From the NCBI RefSeq assembly GCF_036013935.1, contig NZ_CP107902.1:4435001-4499000 (forward strand): a stretch of 64,000 nt of DNA, read 5' to 3'. Under the pieces are notes generated by a model. That model was given only the letters and a program-made list of their open reading frames with translations, was not told the DNA's origin and made no database searches. Below are positions 1 through 8,379 of the stretch, piece after piece. Both the position numbers and the translations under genes were made by a program. The DNA comes from Streptomyces sp. NBC_00461. GTDB taxonomy: Bacteria; Actinomycetota; Actinomycetes; Streptomycetales; Streptomycetaceae. Every line of letters starts with the position of its first letter. Position 1 is the first letter of the stretch.

Positions 1-1
1 C

Positions 2-763
2 GCCGTACGGGTCCGTGGGCTCTGGAAGCGGTTCGGGCAGCAGGTCGCTGTTGCCGGGATCGATCTGGAGTTGCCCGCGGGGAAGTTCATCGGGCTCGTG
101 GGACCGAACGGGGCCGGGAAGACCACCACCCTCTCCATGGTCACCGGGTTGCTGCGGCCCGATCAGGGGAGCGTCGAGGTCGTCGGGCACGACGTGTGGC
201 GGGATCCGGTGGCCGTGAAGGCGCGGATCGGGGTGCTGCCGGAGGGGCTCAGGCTGTTCGAGCGGTTGTCGGGGCGCGAACTGCTCGCCTACAGCGGGCG
301 GTTGCGCGGACTGCCCGGCGGTGAGGTCGACAAGCGGGCCACACAGCTTCTCGACGTGCTCGACCTGGCCGGCGCCCAGCACAAGCTCGTCGTCGACTAC
401 TCGACCGGCATGCGCAAGAAGATCGGGCTCGCCGCCGCGCTCCTCCACAATCCCGAAGTGCTCTTCCTCGACGAGCCGTTCGAGGGCGTCGACCCGGTGT
501 CCGCCCAGACCATTCGCGGCGTGCTGGAGCGGTACACCGCCTCGGGCGCGACGGTCGTCTTCTCCTCCCACGTCATGGAACTCGTCGAGTCGCTGTGCGA
601 CTGGGTGGCCGTGATGGCCGCCGGCCGCATCCGCGCCCACGGCACGCTCGCCGAGGTGCGCGGGGACTCGCCCTCGCTGCAGCAGGCGTTCCTCGAACTC
701 GTCGGCGCGGGCGGCCGCGACACGGGGTCGAACCTGGACTGGCTGGGCGGCGGCGCGCGATGA
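2..763 (+). CDS. ABC transporter ATP-binding protein (5' end outside window)
   Basis: This is the ATPase subunit of an ABC exporter. It hydrolyses ATP on the cytoplasmic face for the permease that follows. The frame is open to the left window edge and already reads as the first ABC strand, so the start lies upstream and the TTG at 71 is not the start. Walker A is GPNGAGKTT, the signature-like segment is STGMRKKIG, Walker B is VLFLDEP and the switch histidine is in FSSHVME. The stop overlaps the next start by ATGA, so the two genes are translationally coupled. The substrate cannot be read from the sequence. Confidence 0.93.
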   Translation, partial: AVRVRGLWKRFGQQVAVAGIDLELPAGKFIGLVGPNGAGKTTTLSMVTGLLRPDQGSVEVVGHDVWRDPVAVKARIGVLPEGLRLFERLSGRELLAYSGRLRGLPGGEVDKRATQLLDVLDLAGAQHKLVVDYSTGMRKKIGLAAALLHNPEVLFLDEPFEGVDPVSAQTIRGVLERYTASGATVVFSSHVMELVESLCDWVAVMAAGRIRAHGTLAEVRGDSPSLQQAFLELVGAGGRDTGSNLDWLGGGAR

Positions 764-2355
764 CGGATCACGCGAACATCACTCCCGTCGTCGTACGCCT
801 GAAGCTCTCCCTGCTGCGCAACGGACTCAAGCAGTCCGGCGGACGGCGGGCCGCCTACGTGGTGTCGGCCGTCCTGGTCGTGCTCTTCGGGGCGCTGCAG
901 TTGCTCGGGCTGATCGCGCTGCACGGGAACGACCATGCGCTGTCCGTGGTCGTGCTGCTGGTGGCCGTGCTGGCGCTGGGCTGGGCGGTGATGCCGCTGT
1001 TCTTCCCGGGCGGCGACGAGACGCTCGACCCGACGCGCCTCGTGATGCTGCCACTGCGGCCCCGGCCGCTGGTGCGGGCGCTGCTCGCGGCCTCCCTGGT
1101 GGGCATCGGACCGCTGTTCACGCTGCTCCTGCTGGCCGGTTCGGTGATCTCGGTCGCGCACGGCGGTGCTGCGTACGCCGTCGGTGTCGTCGCGGTCGTC
1201 CTGGCACTGCTGGTGTGCGTGGCCCTCGCACGCGCCGTCGCCGCCGCCAACATCCGGCTGCTGACCAGCCGCAAGGGCCGTGACCTCGCGGTGCTGAGCG
1301 GTCTGGTCGTCGCGATCGGGGCGCAGCTGGTCAACTTCGGGGCGCAGCACCTGGGTTCGTCCGGGCTCACGCAGCTGGACCCGGTGGCCGAGGTGCTGAA
1401 GTGGGTGCCGCCCGCGGCTGCGGTCGGCGCGGTGGAGTCGGTGAGCGAGGGGTCGTACGGTGCCGCCACCCTTCAACTCGCCCTGACTCTGGGTGCGTTG
1501 GTCCTGCTGCTCGCCGTGTGGTCGCGTCATCTGACCCGGCTGATGACCTCGCCCGACGGCTCCACGCTCCAGGCCGCCGAACCCACCGCCCGCGAACGGA
1601 CCTCCGGTGGCCTGACCCGTCTGCTGCCCGCCGGACGCACCGGTACGGTCATGGAGCGCAGCCTGCGCTACATCTGGCGCGACCCCAAGACCAAGGCCGC
1701 CTGGGTGACCTCGCTCGCCATCGGCCTGATCGTGCCGGTGTTCAACGCGCTGCAGGGCACCGGCTCGATCTACTTCGCCTGCTTCGCCGCCGGGATGCTC
1801 GGCATCCAGATGTACAACCAGTTCGGCCAGGACACCTCCGCGTTCTGGATGGTCGCCACGACCATCTCCTCCCCGCGCGACGCCTACGTCGAGCTGCGCG
1901 GCCGGGCCCTCGCCCTGCTGCTGATCACCTTGCCGTACGCCACCCTGGTCACCGTCGTGACGACCGCGATGCTCGGCGACTGGCCCCGCCTGCCCGAGGT
2001 GCTCGGGCTGTCCTTCGCCCTGCTCGGCGCGATGCTGGCGACCGGGGCGTGGACCTCCGCCCGGTTCCCGTACTCCATCCCGCAGGAGGGCTACAAGAAC
2101 GTGGCTCCCGGGCAGGCCGGTCTGGCCTGGATCTCGATCTTCGGCGGCATGGTCTCGGCGGCCCTGCTGTCCGCTCCCGTCATCGTGGCGGCGATCTGGG
2201 TGAACGTGGCGAAGAACGGCGACGAGTGGGGCTGGCTGCTGCTGCCGGTGGGCGCGGCGTACGGCGCCACGATCACCTGGGCAGGCCTACGCCTGGCGGC
2301 CCCCCGCACAGCGGGCCGCCTGCCGGAGATCCTGACGGCGGTAAGCAAGGGCTGA
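760..2355 (+). CDS. ABC transporter permease, multi-span membrane protein
   Basis: A 531-residue integral membrane protein that partners the upstream ATPase. The ATG at 760 overlaps the ATPase stop by four bases, which fixes this start even though the frame stays open upstream. Hydrophobic spans cluster at about residues 25-85, 115-170 and 185-210. They resume after a cytoplasmic region (about 265-310) at about 315-350, 385-420, 435-455 and 475-520. This resembles the large 'transporter' permeases of actinobacterial export systems. I see no solute-binding protein, which favours export. The substrate is unknown. Confidence 0.85.
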   Translation: MTDHANITPVVVRLKLSLLRNGLKQSGGRRAAYVVSAVLVVLFGALQLLGLIALHGNDHALSVVVLLVAVLALGWAVMPLFFPGGDETLDPTRLVMLPLRPRPLVRALLAASLVGIGPLFTLLLLAGSVISVAHGGAAYAVGVVAVVLALLVCVALARAVAAANIRLLTSRKGRDLAVLSGLVVAIGAQLVNFGAQHLGSSGLTQLDPVAEVLKWVPPAAAVGAVESVSEGSYGAATLQLALTLGALVLLLAVWSRHLTRLMTSPDGSTLQAAEPTARERTSGGLTRLLPAGRTGTVMERSLRYIWRDPKTKAAWVTSLAIGLIVPVFNALQGTGSIYFACFAAGMLGIQMYNQFGQDTSAFWMVATTISSPRDAYVELRGRALALLLITLPYATLVTVVTTAMLGDWPRLPEVLGLSFALLGAMLATGAWTSARFPYSIPQEGYKNVAPGQAGLAWISIFGGMVSAALLSAPVIVAAIWVNVAKNGDEWGWLLLPVGAAYGATITWAGLRLAAPRTAGRLPEILTAVSKG

Positions 2356-2450
2356 CGGCGCGCCCCAAAGGGGCGCGGGGAACTGCGCGACCAGCCACAA
2401 TCGACCTGCACCCGCAAAGCGACAGAACCCCCAACCGATGAGGCGCCCCC
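2356..2450. repeat. Dispersed intergenic repeat, family A copy 1
   Basis: This short spacer follows the permease stop. It holds a hairpin (CGCCCC-AAA-GGGGCG) and then the phrase GGGGAACTGCGCGACCAGCC. Related sequence in the opposite sense lies at 16415-16471 and 46375-46442, always beside gene ends. From memory this phrase is very common between Streptomyces genes. The hairpin could end transcription of the ABC operon. Confidence 0.65.
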
Positions 2451-2459
2451 CGCCCAGCC

Positions 2460-3350
2460 TCACGCAGTGAGCACCGCGTCCACGAACGGCTCGATCGCCG
2501 CCCGCCACCCCTCCGGCTGGTCGTAGTGCACAAGATGTCCGGCATCGGCGACCTCCGCGTACTCCCCCAGAGGCAGCACCCGGACCATCTCCTGGGCCTC
2601 GGCGCGCCCCAGCTCACCGTCGAGGCCGCGCACGACCAGCGCGGGACATCGCACCTGGGCCAGCTCCTCCCAGTGCGCGTCGTGCACCCACGTCTCGCGG
2701 GACCTGAGCATCTGGGCCGGATCGAACACGGGCCGCCAGCCGTCGGCGGACTCGTGCATCACCTCGGCGTAGAACTCCCCGCGTGACGGATTCGGCCGCT
2801 CCACCCAGGGATCGTCCTCGCCGAACCACTTCCGTACGTCGGCGAGCGTGGCGAAGGGGGCGGGCCAGGCCCGAAACCACTCCTCCCACTCCCGCTGCGA
2901 GGCCCCGCCCAGTGCGGATGCCCGCATGTCGCAGATGATCAACCCGCGGACCAGATCGGGGCGCTTGGCCGCGAGCTGCCAGGCGGTCAGTGCGCCCATG
3001 GCGTGACCGACGAGGACGGCCGGAGTGAGACCGAGCTGCTGGAGAGCGGCCTCGGCGTCCTCGACGTAGGCCTCACGCGTGAACGATCCCTGCGGGGGCT
3101 TGGCGCTCTGGCCGTGGCCGCGCTGGTCGAGCGCGACGGCACGGTGCCGCTCGGAGAGCCAGCGGGCGGTGGACGCCCAGTGCGAGGCGCGGCCCATCAA
3201 GCCGTGCAGTAACAGCACGCCGGGAGCGGGCTCGCCGGTCGCGCCGTTCGTCGGATCGGTCCTGGGCGGATCGGTCTTGGGCGGGTCGCCGAACTCCCAG
3301 GCCGCGAGGCGTACGCCGCCCGCCCCGGTCACATCGATACGTCGCGCCAT
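2460..3350 (-). CDS. alpha/beta-hydrolase fold protein with Ala at the nucleophile position
   Basis: A 296-residue alpha/beta-hydrolase-fold protein, the usual length for the family. The HGLMGRASHW oxyanion region, the DQRGHGQS turn and the C-terminal ADAGHLVHY histidine segment are all present. The nucleophile elbow, normally G-H-S-M-G, reads G-H-A-M-G-A, so residue 117 is alanine, encoded by the bases at 3000-3002. Either the protein is not a serine hydrolase, or it binds ligand without this chemistry. It starts at the ATG at 3350 and is transcribed leftward. I cannot name a substrate. Confidence 0.8.
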   Translation of the reverse strand: MARRIDVTGAGGVRLAAWEFGDPPKTDPPRTDPTNGATGEPAPGVLLLHGLMGRASHWASTARWLSERHRAVALDQRGHGQSAKPPQGSFTREAYVEDAEAALQQLGLTPAVLVGHAMGALTAWQLAAKRPDLVRGLIICDMRASALGGASQREWEEWFRAWPAPFATLADVRKWFGEDDPWVERPNPSRGEFYAEVMHESADGWRPVFDPAQMLRSRETWVHDAHWEELAQVRCPALVVRGLDGELGRAEAQEMVRVLPLGEYAEVADAGHLVHYDQPEGWRAAIEPFVDAVLTA

Positions 3351-3693
3351 GGTCCTGGCACCCCCCTAGCTCCGCTCGGACCGCTCGCTCCGCTTGAGCC
3401 GACCGGTCCTGTGAACCGTGTCCTGCCGTGCCGTGCAGTGCAGCTGCCTGTGCCGGTGCGCGCGCCTCCCCTCCTGAAGCGCAGACCCCGCGTGATCCGT
3501 CACCCAGACTATCGAATGGCTATTCGAAAACTCTGTCCCTGCGGGCAACACCCCTCGTACGAGTGACCTCGTTCAAGGAATGATCGCCGCCGCCGAGGGG
3601 AGATCTTCAGCGGGAGGCGGACCGCTCGGGGAAAACGGTCCGAAGGGGATGACCCTGGGAGCTCGGGGCTCCGGGTCAGCACAGGGGAGGACA
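3351..3693. other. Intergenic region upstream of the hydrolase gene
   Basis: This holds the leftward promoter region of the hydrolase. The least GC-rich part, around 3505-3535, is the likely promoter area, but no clear -35/-10 pair is visible. No convincing gene was found on either strand. Confidence 0.4.
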
Positions 3694-3721
3694 GGCCCCG
3701 GCGCCGCAAGGCGCCGGGGCC
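3694..3721. terminator. GNRA-loop hairpin, likely terminator
   Basis: A perfect 12-bp stem (GGCCCCGGCGCC and its complement) closes on a GCAA tetraloop. It lies downstream of the leftward iron repressor and upstream of the hydrolase promoter, so it probably ends repressor transcripts. There is no U-tract, as is usual in Streptomyces. Confidence 0.75.
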
Positions 3722-3759
3722 CTCCACACGTCTGCGGCGCATCCTCCCGCCCCCTCAGG

Positions 3760-3900
3760 TCATATGCCCCACGCGACAGCCTCGCACGCGGAACGTCCGA
3801 GCGCTGCGATTTCCACGCACTGAATCTCGACGTCGAAGAGTTCGACCAGAAGCTCGCGCGGCACTTCAAATACCCCTGGAACACCGGAAGTTGACGGCAT
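3760..3900 (-). CDS. Possible small protein downstream of the iron repressor
   Basis: A 46-codon frame starts with ATG 44 bases after the repressor stop and ends with a short acidic and hydrophobic stretch (EVPRELLVELFDVEIQ). It could form one amphipathic helix. No ribosome-binding site is clear. The opposite strand also has an open frame here that ends in a plausible peptide, so the coding strand is uncertain. I do not recognise a family. Confidence 0.3.
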   Translation of the reverse strand: MPSTSGVPGVFEVPRELLVELFDVEIQCVEIAALGRSACEAVAWGI

Positions 3901-3944
3901 CCGCGCGGCCCGGGGCAAGGCCGGAAACAGCTCGCCCGCGGTAG

Positions 3945-4637
3945 TCAGCGCTTGGCCACGAACACGTGGGACGCCACGTCCGCCGCCAGCTCGGCGGCCT
4001 CGCCGCCGCTGCCCACCAGCACGCCGCCCGCCGACTCCGTCACGCTCACCACCGAGCCGGGCTGCACGCCCGCACGGCGCAGCGTGTACATCAGCTGCGC
4101 GTCCGTCTGGATCGGCTCGCCGATACGGCGCACCACGACCGTCTTGCCCTCCAGGCCCGGGTCGAGATCGGCCAGCGACACCATGCCCGCGTCCAGGAAC
4201 GGGTCCGCGCCGTCCTTCTCGCCCAGCTCCTCCAGGCCCGGGATCGGGTTGCCGTACGGCGACTCGGTCGGGTGCCGCAGCAGTTCGAGCACCCGCCGCT
4301 CCACGGCCTCGCTCATCACGTGCTCCCAGCGGCACGCCTCGGCGTGCACCTGCTCCCACTCCAGGCCGATCACGTCGACGAGCAGACACTCGGCGAGCCG
4401 GTGCTTGCGCATCACGCGCGTGGCGAGCCGGCGGCCCTCGTCCGTGAGCTCCAGATGACGGTCGCTGGCGACGGACACCAGGCCGTCCCGCTCCATCCGC
4501 GCCACCGTCTGGCTGACCGTCGGCCCGCTCTGGTCCAGCCGCTCGGCGATCCGGGCCCGCATGGGCACCACACCTTCCTCTTCCAGTTCGAGGATGGTGC
4601 GGAGATACATCTCCGTGGTGTCGATCAGTCCGGACAT
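3945..4637 (-). CDS. dmdR1: Iron-dependent repressor, DtxR family (DmdR1-like)
   Basis: A 230-residue metal-activated repressor that would bind iron boxes and shut off siderophore and iron-uptake genes when Fe(II) is plentiful. The N-terminal winged helix (DQSGPTVSQTVARMERDGLV) is followed by the dimerisation and metal domain, where the Met10 and C-x-x-E-H (CRWEH) ligands of DtxR are kept. A C-terminal SH3-like domain follows. The ATG at 4637 gives the standard family length; a longer upstream frame is ignored. No iron box was seen in its own upstream region. A long frame lies antiparallel to it (see findings). Confidence 0.93.
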   Translation of the reverse strand: MSGLIDTTEMYLRTILELEEEGVVPMRARIAERLDQSGPTVSQTVARMERDGLVSVASDRHLELTDEGRRLATRVMRKHRLAECLLVDVIGLEWEQVHAEACRWEHVMSEAVERRVLELLRHPTESPYGNPIPGLEELGEKDGADPFLDAGMVSLADLDPGLEGKTVVVRRIGEPIQTDAQLMYTLRRAGVQPGSVVSVTESAGGVLVGSGGEAAELAADVASHVFVAKR

Positions 4638-4863
4638 ACGTGCCCCTTGGTGAGATCTGCCGGAAGCACGACAGCTTCTGGCATGTGCGCTGGCCCTGGA
4701 TTCAATTCTGACGCATACCACTGACAAGCGTGCCGCGCCGTTGGAACCAGGGGATTACGGCGGGGTACCGGGGCGTAGCTGACGGCATGTATTGACACGG
4801 CACTGGTCCAGACCGCACGGTGATCCGCGACACGGACACCCCTGCCGCTCCGGAAGGACCCGC

Positions 4864-5619
4864 ATGAGCGACGGCACACCGGCCGACCAGTTCTTCGACG
4901 CTGCGATCGATCTCCTGCAGCGGGTCCGGGACGAGGAGGCGCAGTCCATCACGGCGGCCGGCACACTGCTCGCCGACACCGTCGTGGGCGGCGGTCGCCT
5001 CTTCGCCTTCGGCGCCGGACACTCCTCGCTCGCCGCGCAGGACGTCGTCTACCGCGCGGGCGGTCTCGCCCTCATGAACCTGCTCGCCGTGCCCGGCGTC
5101 GTCGGCGTCGACGTCATGCCGGCCACCCTGGGCTCCGCCCTGGAGCGCGTGGACGGCCTCGCGACCGCCGTCCTGGACAGCTCGCCCCTGCGCGAGGGCG
5201 ACGTCCTGATCATCATCTCCCTCTCCGGCCGCAACGCCCTCCCCGTCGAGATGGCCATGTCCGCCCGCGCGCGCGGAGTGCGGGTCATCGGGGTGACGTC
5301 GGTGGCGTACGCGACCGAGACCCGTTCCCGGCACGTCTCCGGTACCTGTCTGCGCGACCACTGCGACATCGTCCTCGACTCCAAGATCGCCGTCGGCGAC
5401 GCGACCCTCACCCTCGACACCGTCCCGGCCCCCTTCGCCCCGGCCTCGACCGTCGTCACCAGCGCGATCCTGCAGGCGGTCATGGCCACGGCGGCGGGCG
5501 CACTGGCCGAGCGGGGCATCGAGCCGCCGCTGCTCAGGTCGGGGAACGTCGACGGCGGGCACGAATGGAACGGGCGCGTGATGGCGGAGTACGGGGACCG
5601 GATCTTCTACCAGCAGTGA
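4864..5619 (+). CDS. SIS domain protein, UPF0309 family
   Basis: A 251-residue sugar-isomerase-fold protein expected to bind phosphosugars in the cytoplasm. The SIS signature is visible as the FGAGHSS loop, followed by the ISLSGRNALPVEMA phosphosugar-binding segment. The ATG at 4864 has an AGGA-type ribosome-binding site a few bases upstream and gives the usual family length. It is divergent from the iron repressor, with a 226-bp gap that includes a TTGACA -35-like hexamer near 4793. The exact substrate is unknown. Confidence 0.9.
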   Translation: MSDGTPADQFFDAAIDLLQRVRDEEAQSITAAGTLLADTVVGGGRLFAFGAGHSSLAAQDVVYRAGGLALMNLLAVPGVVGVDVMPATLGSALERVDGLATAVLDSSPLREGDVLIIISLSGRNALPVEMAMSARARGVRVIGVTSVAYATETRSRHVSGTCLRDHCDIVLDSKIAVGDATLTLDTVPAPFAPASTVVTSAILQAVMATAAGALAERGIEPPLLRSGNVDGGHEWNGRVMAEYGDRIFYQQ

Positions 5620-5656
5620 TCCGGCGTTGATCCGGCAGTGGTCCGGCGTTGATCCG

Positions 5657-7063
5657 CTACTCGCTCCCCACGACCCGCGCCAGATCCAGCGCCGCCCCGA
5701 TTCTCGCGGCCACGTCCTCCGCGTAGGCCGCGTCGGTCCGCTCGAACTGGCTGCGCCCACCCCCGCGCAGAAACGTCACGACCCCCAGCGTCCGCCCCCG
5801 GCTGCGCAGCACCGCGCACAGCGCGTGCACCGCGTCGCCGGGCCACTGCCGGGCCCGTGCCCACTCCCGCGCCTGCTCGACCGGCACCGACCCCACGCTG
5901 GCCCGCACCGACCCGATCCGCTCCACGCACTGCAACGCCGGATGCCCCTGCGCGTACCGCACGGGCAACCCGGCCTGCCCGGTGAGCAGGCTCGGCCCGG
6001 GTGCACCGGAGGGCGTCGCGGCGACCCGTACCAGCCGCACCGGCCCCTCCGTCTCCCCGTCGGCCGCCGGGCTGCCCGCCACCCGGTCGATCAGCGCATG
6101 ATCGGCGAACCCGGCGAGCGCGAAGTCGAGATGGACGGTCGCCGCCTCCCCGGGGTTCTCGCACTCCGCGGCCGCCCGGGCCGCCCGGTGCAGCTGGTTG
6201 GTCCTGAACCGCAGCAGCGCCGCCTCCTGCTCGCCCTGCTTGCCGTCCGTCACGTCCTGGAAGAGCCAGGCGACGCCCAGCGGCACCGGCTCCTCCGCGA
6301 GGGGCGAGGCCAGCCGTACGAAGCCGCAGCGCCAGCACCGCCGCTGATCGCCCTCCGGCGTCCGCACGCTCACCCAGATCTCGGCCGGCGCGGGCGGCGC
6401 GCCCTCCGCGAGCACATGCGTGAGCGCGCTCTCCAGTTCCTCCACGCCCTGCGCGAGCAACTCACCCAGCGGCCGTCCCAGCGCCGACGTACGCCCGATG
6501 CCGAGCGAACGCGCCGCGTGCGCGTTCACCACGGCCGGCCGCAGATCGGCGTCGACGAGCACGACCCCCCAGCTCGCGTCCTCGAACAACGCCTCGCTGA
6601 GCGCGATCGACCGCTCCAGGTCGATCTGCGTATGCACTTCACTGAAGGCGCAGTACACGCCCGCGGGCTTCCCCTCCGGCCCGCGCACCGCGGCGGACTG
6701 CGTCCGCACCAGCACCCGCCCGCCGTCCTTCGTCAGCAGCGCGAACTCGTGCACCTGCCGCCCGGGGGCCTCCATGGCGGACATCAGCCGCGCCTCGACC
6801 TCCTCGGCGTCCGCACTGCGTACGGCCCACCCCGCGAACCCGTGCCGCCCCACCGCCTCGGCCGCGGTCCATCCCAGGATCCGCTCCGCCTCGCGGTTCC
6901 AGTGGGTCACCACCCCGCCGGCGTCGAAGGCACACAGCGCGGCGTCCATCCCGTCCAGCAGGGCGGCCAGCAGATCGGAGCCGTCAGGACCCACAGGACC
7001 GGCCCGCTCGGGCTCGTCCGGCCCCAGCTCGTCGGTGGTCCCACTACGCCGGGAAGCACTCAC
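5657..7063 (-). CDS. PAS-PAS-GAF sensor-like protein without output domain
   Basis: A 468-residue cytoplasmic protein. A first PAS domain (about 28-145, with the HWNREAERILGW motif) and a second (about 150-280) precede a GAF-like domain (about 290-465). Related Streptomyces proteins usually end in a PP2C/SpoIIE phosphatase or kinase domain. Here the frame stops right after GAF, so output must come through a partner or the protein is a stand-alone sensor. The GTG at 7063 has an AGGGGG site upstream. The 37 bp before the neighbouring SIS stop contain a short direct repeat (GTTGATCCG). Confidence 0.82.
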   Translation of the reverse strand: MSASRRSGTTDELGPDEPERAGPVGPDGSDLLAALLDGMDAALCAFDAGGVVTHWNREAERILGWTAAEAVGRHGFAGWAVRSADAEEVEARLMSAMEAPGRQVHEFALLTKDGGRVLVRTQSAAVRGPEGKPAGVYCAFSEVHTQIDLERSIALSEALFEDASWGVVLVDADLRPAVVNAHAARSLGIGRTSALGRPLGELLAQGVEELESALTHVLAEGAPPAPAEIWVSVRTPEGDQRRCWRCGFVRLASPLAEEPVPLGVAWLFQDVTDGKQGEQEAALLRFRTNQLHRAARAAAECENPGEAATVHLDFALAGFADHALIDRVAGSPAADGETEGPVRLVRVAATPSGAPGPSLLTGQAGLPVRYAQGHPALQCVERIGSVRASVGSVPVEQAREWARARQWPGDAVHALCAVLRSRGRTLGVVTFLRGGGRSQFERTDAAYAEDVAARIGAALDLARVVGSE

Positions 7064-7204
7064 CTGGACCCCCTGCCAAGCTGCGTCCGCACCTACGGCG
7101 CGTCGTTTCGCTCACTCGCAATCATCTAACTTGAACGTGACGCAGCACACACCGAGTTCCCACAAGATTGAGGGAATCGTTGTAAGCCGCCTCCGCCTCC
7201 ACGA

Positions 7205-8038
7205 TCACCCCTGAGCAAGCCGAAGATCAACCCACTCATCGCTTTCACCGTCGAGCACATACCGCTCGACCTCGACGAATCCGCACTTCTCGGCGAACCG
7301 CAGCCCGTCCTCGTTGGCCGCCAGCACGCATGTCTCCACGTCCCGGGCGCCGAGCACGCGCGCGTGGGCCAGCCCCTTCTCGTACAGCGCCGTCCCGAAC
7401 CCCCGCCCGCGGTGTCCGGGCAGCACGCGCGCGATCACCGTCGCCGCCCCCCGGTCGTCCTCCGGCGGCCGCACCGTCGAACAGCCGACGAGAACATCCC
7501 CGAGATACGCGTTCTCCAGCCGATAGCGCCCCAGCCGCTCCCGCGCCTCGTCGAGCGACATCGCGGCGGGCGGCACGACCGCGTTGTGCACATGCCGCCA
7601 CTCGTCGAGCATGGCCTCTCCGTGCACGGCCTCGATCCGCAGCCCCCTGCGCCGCGCGTACACCTCGATCTCGATCCGCATCCGAGGATCCGCGAGCCCG
7701 CACACCATCATCGTCGCCGCCGGCCGCACCTCCCCGAACGCCTTCCGCAGCACGGGCCAGCACGGCTCGAAGTCCTCCCGCGCCGGCAGCAGATACCGCA
7801 CCCGTACGACATCGGAGAACCCGCACCCCGCCTCCGCGAGCGCCGCCGCTATGTTCCGCAGACACTGCTCCGCCTGCTCCACCACGCCGTCGGGGATCGT
7901 CATGGTGCCGTAGTCGAACCCCGTCGTCCCGGACACATGCACCCAGTCGCCGTCCACCACCGCCCGGGCGTACCCGATCTGCTCCTCGAAGGTGGAACCG
8001 CCGAGGACCGCTCGCCGCGTCACCTGCTGTTCTGTCAT
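7205..8038 (-). CDS. RidA-like domain fused to GNAT acetyltransferase
   Basis: A 277-residue two-domain protein. Residues 1-130 are a RidA/YjgF domain, which in relatives removes reactive enamine/imine intermediates made by PLP enzymes; the RPAATMMV and IEIEVYA segments keep the Arg and Glu of active members. Residues 135-277 are a GNAT domain with the acetyl-CoA loop (VLPGHRGRGFGTALYEKG). The ORF is continuous, with no internal stop or frameshift. It lies near pdxH, which makes PLP, so a role in PLP-related damage control is an inference. Confidence 0.85.
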   Translation of the reverse strand: MTEQQVTRRAVLGGSTFEEQIGYARAVVDGDWVHVSGTTGFDYGTMTIPDGVVEQAEQCLRNIAAALAEAGCGFSDVVRVRYLLPAREDFEPCWPVLRKAFGEVRPAATMMVCGLADPRMRIEIEVYARRRGLRIEAVHGEAMLDEWRHVHNAVVPPAAMSLDEARERLGRYRLENAYLGDVLVGCSTVRPPEDDRGAATVIARVLPGHRGRGFGTALYEKGLAHARVLGARDVETCVLAANEDGLRFAEKCGFVEVERYVLDGESDEWVDLRLAQG

Positions 8039-8138
8039 GGACAGAACGCTAACGCGGTCGGCATCGTGAAAAACCGGTTGATCGGTGGTCGCCCGCTTCC
8101 TAGGCTGCTGCCAATTCGGAAAGGAGGTGGTTCGGCAG

Positions 8139-8177
8139 ATGTATGAATACCGGACGGAAGAGGTGGCTGCGGGCTAG
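8139..8177 (+). CDS. Possible 12-residue peptide (MYEYRTEEVAAG)
   Basis: A 13-codon frame follows AAAGGAGGTG, a ten-base perfect match to the anti-Shine-Dalgarno end of 16S rRNA, at suitable spacing. The region is more ordered than random spacer and runs into several hairpins. It could be a leader peptide or a regulatory small ORF, but no downstream gene lies on the same strand before the convergent pdxH. I do not recognise it. Confidence 0.35.
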   Translation: MYEYRTEEVAAG

Positions 8178-8259
8178 TGGCCCGCCGTCGTACTCGGTTC
8201 GGCGCCGGACGCCAGCGTGTGTGAGTTGCACGCAGCCGGCCCAATCCAATGCAGTCACC

Positions 8260-8323
8260 CGACCCGCGAGTCGCCGGTACGTCCGGCCGGCTCCTCCTCT
8301 GGAGGAACCAGACTCGCGGGTCG
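8260..8323 (+). terminator. Nested hairpin, probable terminator or structured RNA
   Basis: A perfect 13-bp inverted repeat (CGACCCGCGAGTC at 8260-8272, its complement at 8311-8323) encloses a smaller TCCTCC/GGAGGA hairpin. A weaker stem (GTGAGTTGCA with TGCAGTCAC, about 8221-8257) precedes it. It lies between the small ORF and the 3' end of pdxH, so it can end transcripts from both sides. Together with the small ORF it could be one structured RNA of about 200 nt. Confidence 0.6.
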
Positions 8324-8379
8324 CCTGCGTTTTCAGACCCGGTTGACCTGAGTGATCCGCGTGACCCGCGTGACCCGCT

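Noticed and set aside
397..1530. Long minus-strand frames over the ABC genes
   Set aside because: They are antisense to well-supported ABC transporter genes and have low-complexity, Arg/Gln-rich translations without family features.
3763..3822. A 19-codon plus-strand frame beginning MPHATASHAERP
   Set aside because: It has no good ribosome-binding site and lies opposite another possible small frame. Too weak to call.
7064..7204. Possible tRNA or riboswitch in the PAS/RidA-GNAT gap
   Set aside because: No cloverleaf or known riboswitch core could be drawn; it looks like an ordinary promoter region.
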